Source: Pseudomonadota bacterium (GTDB taxonomy: Bacteria > Pseudomonadota > Gammaproteobacteria > Burkholderiales > Thiobacillaceae). From it: a stretch of DNA of 18,063 bases. The notes beneath the pieces are model-generated. The model was not told where the DNA came from and made no database searches. It saw nothing but the letters and a program-made list of their open reading frames with translations. The position numbers and the translations under genes were made by a program. Below, piece by piece: positions 15,204-18,063 of this stretch (position 1 is its first letter; each line of letters starts with the position of its first letter). The stretch spans positions 1-18,063 of the forward strand of contig JAKACL010000016.1 of NCBI GenBank assembly GCA_021821425.1, given 5' to 3'.

Positions 15204-16087
15204 GAATTCTGCTCACTGGCGTCAACGGCCAGGTGGGCTGGGAGTTGCAGCGGTCGCTGGCCCCGCTGGGAGAGGTCGTCGCAGCGGATCGCAATGCGCT
15301 CGACCTTGCCGATACGGCGGCCATCCGCCGCGCGGTGGCTGCGATCGCGCCCGACCTGATCGTCAACCCGGCTGCCTACACCGCTGTGGACAAGGCTGAG
15401 TCCGAGCCCGAACTGGCGTACGCCATCAATGCAGTGGCGCCCGCAGAACTGACAGCCTGCGGCATCCCGCTGGTGCATTTCTCCACCGACTACGTGTTCG
15501 ACGGGCGCAAGGCCGGCGCGTACACCGAAGACGACACGCCCAGCCCGCTCGGGGTCTATGGCGCGAGCAAGCTGGCCGGCGAGCAGGCGGTGCAATGCGC
15601 CGGCATTCCGCATTTGATCCTGCGCAGCAGCTGGGTATACGGCCTGCGTGGACGCAATTTTCTGCTGACCCTGCAGCGGCTGGCGCGTGAGCGCGGCAGT
15701 CTGGCGGTGGTCGACGACCAGTTTGGCGCGCCGACCTGGTCGCGCCTGGTCGCCGAGGCCACGGCGCTGGCGATCGCGCGCTGGCTCGACCGGCCCGACC
15801 AAACTGCAACATCGGGGATTTATCATTTGAGCTGCGACGGACGCACCAGCTGGCATGGTTTTGCCGCGGCAATCCTGGCGCATAGGGCCAAAACCGGCGA
15901 AAACCCGGCGCGGCTGACAGCAATTCCGACTTCGGGCTATCCTACGCCAGCGGCGCGCCCGTCCAACGCGCAACTGGACTGCGGCAAGCTGGCGGCGACG
16001 TTCGGTGTGCGGCTGCCCGACTGGGAAGCGGCGCTGGCCCTGTGTCTGGGGGATAATGTGCCGCGTTTCGACGCAATGACAATTTAA
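15200..16087 (+). CDS. rmlD: dTDP-4-dehydrorhamnose reductase
   Basis: This enzyme carries out the last step, NAD(P)H-dependent reduction to dTDP-L-rhamnose. The 295-residue SDR has TGVNGQVG (6-13) for cofactor binding, the conserved VNPAAYTAVDKAESE segment, STDYVFDG (95-102) and the catalytic YGASK (Tyr120, Lys124). SSWVYG and YPTPAARPSNAQLD near the C-terminus are also diagnostic. The start is GTG, overlapping the rmlC stop (GTGA). Compared with E. coli RmlD as I recall it, the helix between the NA and VHFSTDYVF segments is about four residues shorter, which is probably harmless. It is followed 12 bp later by manC. Confidence 0.96.
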   Translation: MRILLTGVNGQVGWELQRSLAPLGEVVAADRNALDLADTAAIRRAVAAIAPDLIVNPAAYTAVDKAESEPELAYAINAVAPAELTACGIPLVHFSTDYVFDGRKAGAYTEDDTPSPLGVYGASKLAGEQAVQCAGIPHLILRSSWVYGLRGRNFLLTLQRLARERGSLAVVDDQFGAPTWSRLVAEATALAIARWLDRPDQTATSGIYHLSCDGRTSWHGFAAAILAHRAKTGENPARLTAIPTSGYPTPAARPSNAQLDCGKLAATFGVRLPDWEAALALCLGDNVPRFDAMTI

Positions 16088-16099
16088 TGAGCTGACGAC

Positions 16100-17521
16100 A
16101 TGACGATCATTCATCCGGTGATTCTTTCCGGGGGCTCCGGCACCCGCCTGTGGCCCCTGTCCCGCGCGGCGCTGCCGAAGCAGCTGCTGCCGCTTGCCAG
16201 CGACAAGAGCCTGCTGCAGGACACGGTCAGTCGCCTGGCGGCCATGCCGGAAATGGCCGCCCCACTGATGGTGTGCAATGTCGAGCACCGTTTCATGATC
16301 GCCGAGCAGATGCGCCAGATCGACACGCCGCCGCACGCCATCGTGCTGGAGCCGGTGGGGCGCAACACTGCGCCGGCGATTGCGGTAGCCGCACTGATGT
16401 TGTCGCGCGCCGATCCGGACGCGCTGATGCTTGTGCTGCCGGCCGACCACCTGATCGGCGACGTCGGGGCGTTTCATGCCGCCATCCGCACCGCGGCAAA
16501 GGCGGCACAACACGGCCATCTGGCCACTTTCGGCATCGTGGCCGCCACCCCCGAAACGGGCTATGGCTACATCAAGAAGGGCGCGCCGCTGGCCGACAGC
16601 GCCGGCGCGCACCAGGTGGCGGCCTTTGTCGAGAAGCCGGATCTGGACACGGCACGGCAGTATGTCGATTCCGGCGACTATTTCTGGAACAGCGGCATGT
16701 TCCTGTTCCGCGCCACCGATTTTCTCGACGAACTGAAGGCCCTGCGCCCCGATATTCTCGATGCCAGCCGCGCCGCGCTCGATGCCGCCTCGCTCGACCT
16801 CGATTTCGTGCGGCTGGATCCGGCCGCCTTCGAGGCCTGTCCTTCGGACTCGGTCGACTACGCAGTGATGGAACACACCCGCCGCGCTGCCGTGGTGCCG
16901 GCCGACATGGCCTGGAACGACATCGGCGCCTGGACGGCATTGTGGGACGTGGCAGAGAAAGACGGGCAAGGCAACGCCACCCGCGGCGACGTCATGCTGG
17001 AAAATGCCCGCAACAATTTCGTTCGCGCCGAAACCCGGATGGTGGCGCTGCTCGGCGTGACCGACCTGGTGGTGGTGGAAACCGCCGACGTGGTGCTGGT
17101 GGCGAACAAGGACCAGGTGCAGGACGTGAAGAAACTGGTCGACCGCCTGAAGGCCGAAAAACGCTGCGAGCACCTGGTCCACAAGCAGGTCTACCGGCCC
17201 TGGGGCTGGTACGAGGGCATCGACGAGGGCGAGCGCTTCCAGGTCAAGCGCATCATGGTGAAGCCGGGCGAAAAGCTCAGTCTGCAGATGCACCACCATC
17301 GCGCCGAGCACTGGATCGTGGTGTCCGGCACCGCCAGCGTCACCTGCGGCGACGAGGTCATGCTGCTGACCGAGAACCAGTCCACCTATATCCCGCTGGG
17401 CACCACCCACCGCCTGGAAAACCCCGGCAAGATCGACCTGCACATGATCGAGGTGCAGTCGGGCACCTACCTGGGCGAGGACGACATCGTGCGTTTCGAG
17501 GATATCTACAAGCGCAGCTAG
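16100..17521 (+). CDS. manC: Bifunctional mannose-1-phosphate guanylyltransferase / mannose-6-phosphate isomerase
   Basis: This enzyme makes GDP-mannose from mannose-1-phosphate and GTP. The fused C-terminal cupin is a type II phosphomannose isomerase that converts fructose-6-phosphate to mannose-6-phosphate. In the 473-residue protein, LSGGSGTRLWPLSR (9-22) and KQLLPL form the nucleotidyltransferase signature, and FVEKP lies at 176-180. The cupin domain (about 350-473) carries the metal-binding pattern QMHHHRAEHW (His398-His404, with Glu403) and a further His437 in GTTHRLENPG. Full-length and apparently intact. A phosphomannomutase needed between the two activities is not in the window. The gene ends 19 bp before a strong terminator and is the last gene of the polysaccharide unit. 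Confidence 0.96.
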   Translation: MTIIHPVILSGGSGTRLWPLSRAALPKQLLPLASDKSLLQDTVSRLAAMPEMAAPLMVCNVEHRFMIAEQMRQIDTPPHAIVLEPVGRNTAPAIAVAALMLSRADPDALMLVLPADHLIGDVGAFHAAIRTAAKAAQHGHLATFGIVAATPETGYGYIKKGAPLADSAGAHQVAAFVEKPDLDTARQYVDSGDYFWNSGMFLFRATDFLDELKALRPDILDASRAALDAASLDLDFVRLDPAAFEACPSDSVDYAVMEHTRRAAVVPADMAWNDIGAWTALWDVAEKDGQGNATRGDVMLENARNNFVRAETRMVALLGVTDLVVVETADVVLVANKDQVQDVKKLVDRLKAEKRCEHLVHKQVYRPWGWYEGIDEGERFQVKRIMVKPGEKLSLQMHHHRAEHWIVVSGTASVTCGDEVMLLTENQSTYIPLGTTHRLENPGKIDLHMIEVQSGTYLGEDDIVRFEDIYKRS

Positions 17522-17540
17522 GCCACGGGCCGCCATGACC

Positions 17541-17563
17541 AGGCCACGCATGTGGCCTTTTTT
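17541..17563 (+). terminator. Rho-independent terminator after manC
   Basis: AGGCCAC (17541-17547) pairs perfectly with GTGGCCT (17552-17558) around a GCAT loop, followed by six T bases (17558-17563). This is the clearest intrinsic terminator in the window. It separates the polysaccharide unit from flhD. Confidence 0.92.
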
Positions 17564-17648
17564 GCCCCTGTAGGACAGACACCGACACGTAATGTCGTTG
17601 ATATCGGACCGGCAATACAGCGCTTCTCTACGTTAACTTTCCCCTGTC

Positions 17649-17708
17649 CCGTCCGAAAACGAATTCAACACGCTGACTTAAGTGTGAATTCGAAAATAAT
17701 TTCGACGG
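17649..17708 (+). promoter_or_regulatory. Extended inverted repeat in the flhD leader
   Basis: CGAATTCAACAC (17660-17671) and GTGTGAATTCG (17682-17692) are complementary with one bulged A, around a 10-base loop. Flanking CCGTCCGAAA and TTTCGACGG extend the symmetry imperfectly. The element ends immediately before the flhD ribosome-binding site (GGAAGGA, 17707-17713). It could be an operator for a dimeric regulator or an mRNA structure controlling flhD translation. No clear -35/-10 pair is visible in 17564-17721. Confidence 0.6.
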
Positions 17709-17721
17709 AAGGACAGGCAAA

Positions 17722-18039
17722 ATGAAAATGGACGAAATGCTGGACGAGATGCGCGATGTCAATCTCAACTACCTGATGCTGGCGCAGAGCATGATCCAGC
17801 ACGATAAAGCCACGGCCGTTTTTCGCCTCGGCATCAGCCAGGACGTCGCCGAACTGGTCGAGGCCCTGACCCCCGCACAAATTCTCAAGCTGGCCAGCTC
17901 CGGCATGATGGTGTCGCGTCTGCGCTTTGACGGCGGCGCGGTGCTGAACATGCTGACCAGCTACACCAAGGATCGCTCGCTGGCACAGTCGCACGCCGCC
18001 ATCCTGATGGCCGCACAGCAAGCCGAAGCCTTCGCCTGA
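17722..18039 (+). CDS. flhD: FlhD, subunit of the flagellar master regulator FlhDC
   Basis: This 105-residue all-helical protein matches FlhD along its length: DVNLNYLMLAQSMIQHDKA, then AVFRLGIS, LTPAQILKLASSGMMVSRLRFD, and a final helix with SLAQSHAAILMAAQQAE. FlhD forms the FlhD4C2 activator with FlhC, which turns on class II flagellar genes. E. coli FlhD is about ten residues longer at the C-terminus. The ATG at 17722 is chosen from GGAAGGA upstream. A second ATG two codons later is possible. The last window bases (CAGGGAG, 18055-18061) look like the ribosome-binding site of a following flhC. Confidence 0.95.
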   Translation: MKMDEMLDEMRDVNLNYLMLAQSMIQHDKATAVFRLGISQDVAELVEALTPAQILKLASSGMMVSRLRFDGGAVLNMLTSYTKDRSLAQSHAAILMAAQQAEAFA

Positions 18040-18063
18040 ATCGAGCACCACACACAGGGAGCG

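Noticed and set aside
15065..17551. 828-codon open frame antisense to rmlD and manC
   Set aside because: It covers two clearly functional genes on the other strand. Its low-complexity His/Gln/Arg/Val composition is the usual antisense shadow of GC-rich coding DNA.
1..18063. tRNA, rRNA, CRISPR arrays, insertion sequences, attachment sites
   Set aside because: I looked for clover-leaf ends, regularly spaced repeats, transposase motifs and terminal inverted repeats with target duplications and saw none, apart from the 91-bp palindrome reported above.

Overview
The window is GC-rich and densely coded, with many ATGA, GTGA and TGATG start/stop overlaps. Gene content (ClpS/ClpA, FlhD, a dTDP-rhamnose cassette, an EpsD-type isomerase and a hybrid type II secretion/type IV pilus locus) points to a betaproteobacterium, perhaps a Thiobacillus-like member of the Nitrosomonadales. 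The phylum-level call rests on family recognition; the genus is only a guess.

Region 1 (1-8052, minus strand) is one tightly packed operon for a secretion or pilus-like machine. In transcription order it encodes a GspG-type major pseudopilin, a GspF platform protein, a GspE ATPase, PilM-, PilN- and PilO-like assembly proteins, a proline-rich GspC/PilP-like periplasmic protein, a TPR-containing lipoprotein secretin with a proline-rich tail, and a second pseudopilin. It then runs off the left edge. The layout mixes T2SS-type G/F/E/D parts with a T4P-type M/N/O/P platform. Annotators have called related loci a 'predicted secretion system X', and I know of no established substrate. This is the best candidate in the window for a poorly described system.

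Region 2 (8053-8315) is the divergent promoter region. Region 3 (8316-10878, plus strand) is clpS-clpA, the N-degron adaptor and the AAA+ unfoldase of the ClpAP protease.

Region 4 (10879-12705) starts with a 91-bp near-perfect palindrome. It is followed by a secreted, TolA-like helical protein of unknown function with a duplicated C-terminal motif, and then by an EpsD-family lipoprotein (degenerate PPIase).

Region 5 (12713-17521) is rmlB-rmlA-rmlC-rmlD-manC. The four rml genes make dTDP-L-rhamnose from glucose-1-phosphate, and ManC makes GDP-mannose. With EpsD, this looks like the nucleotide-sugar end of an exopolysaccharide locus, closed by a strong intrinsic terminator. Region 6 (17564-18063) is a structured 5' leader followed by flhD, the flagellar master regulator subunit; the last bases look like the ribosome-binding site of a following flhC.
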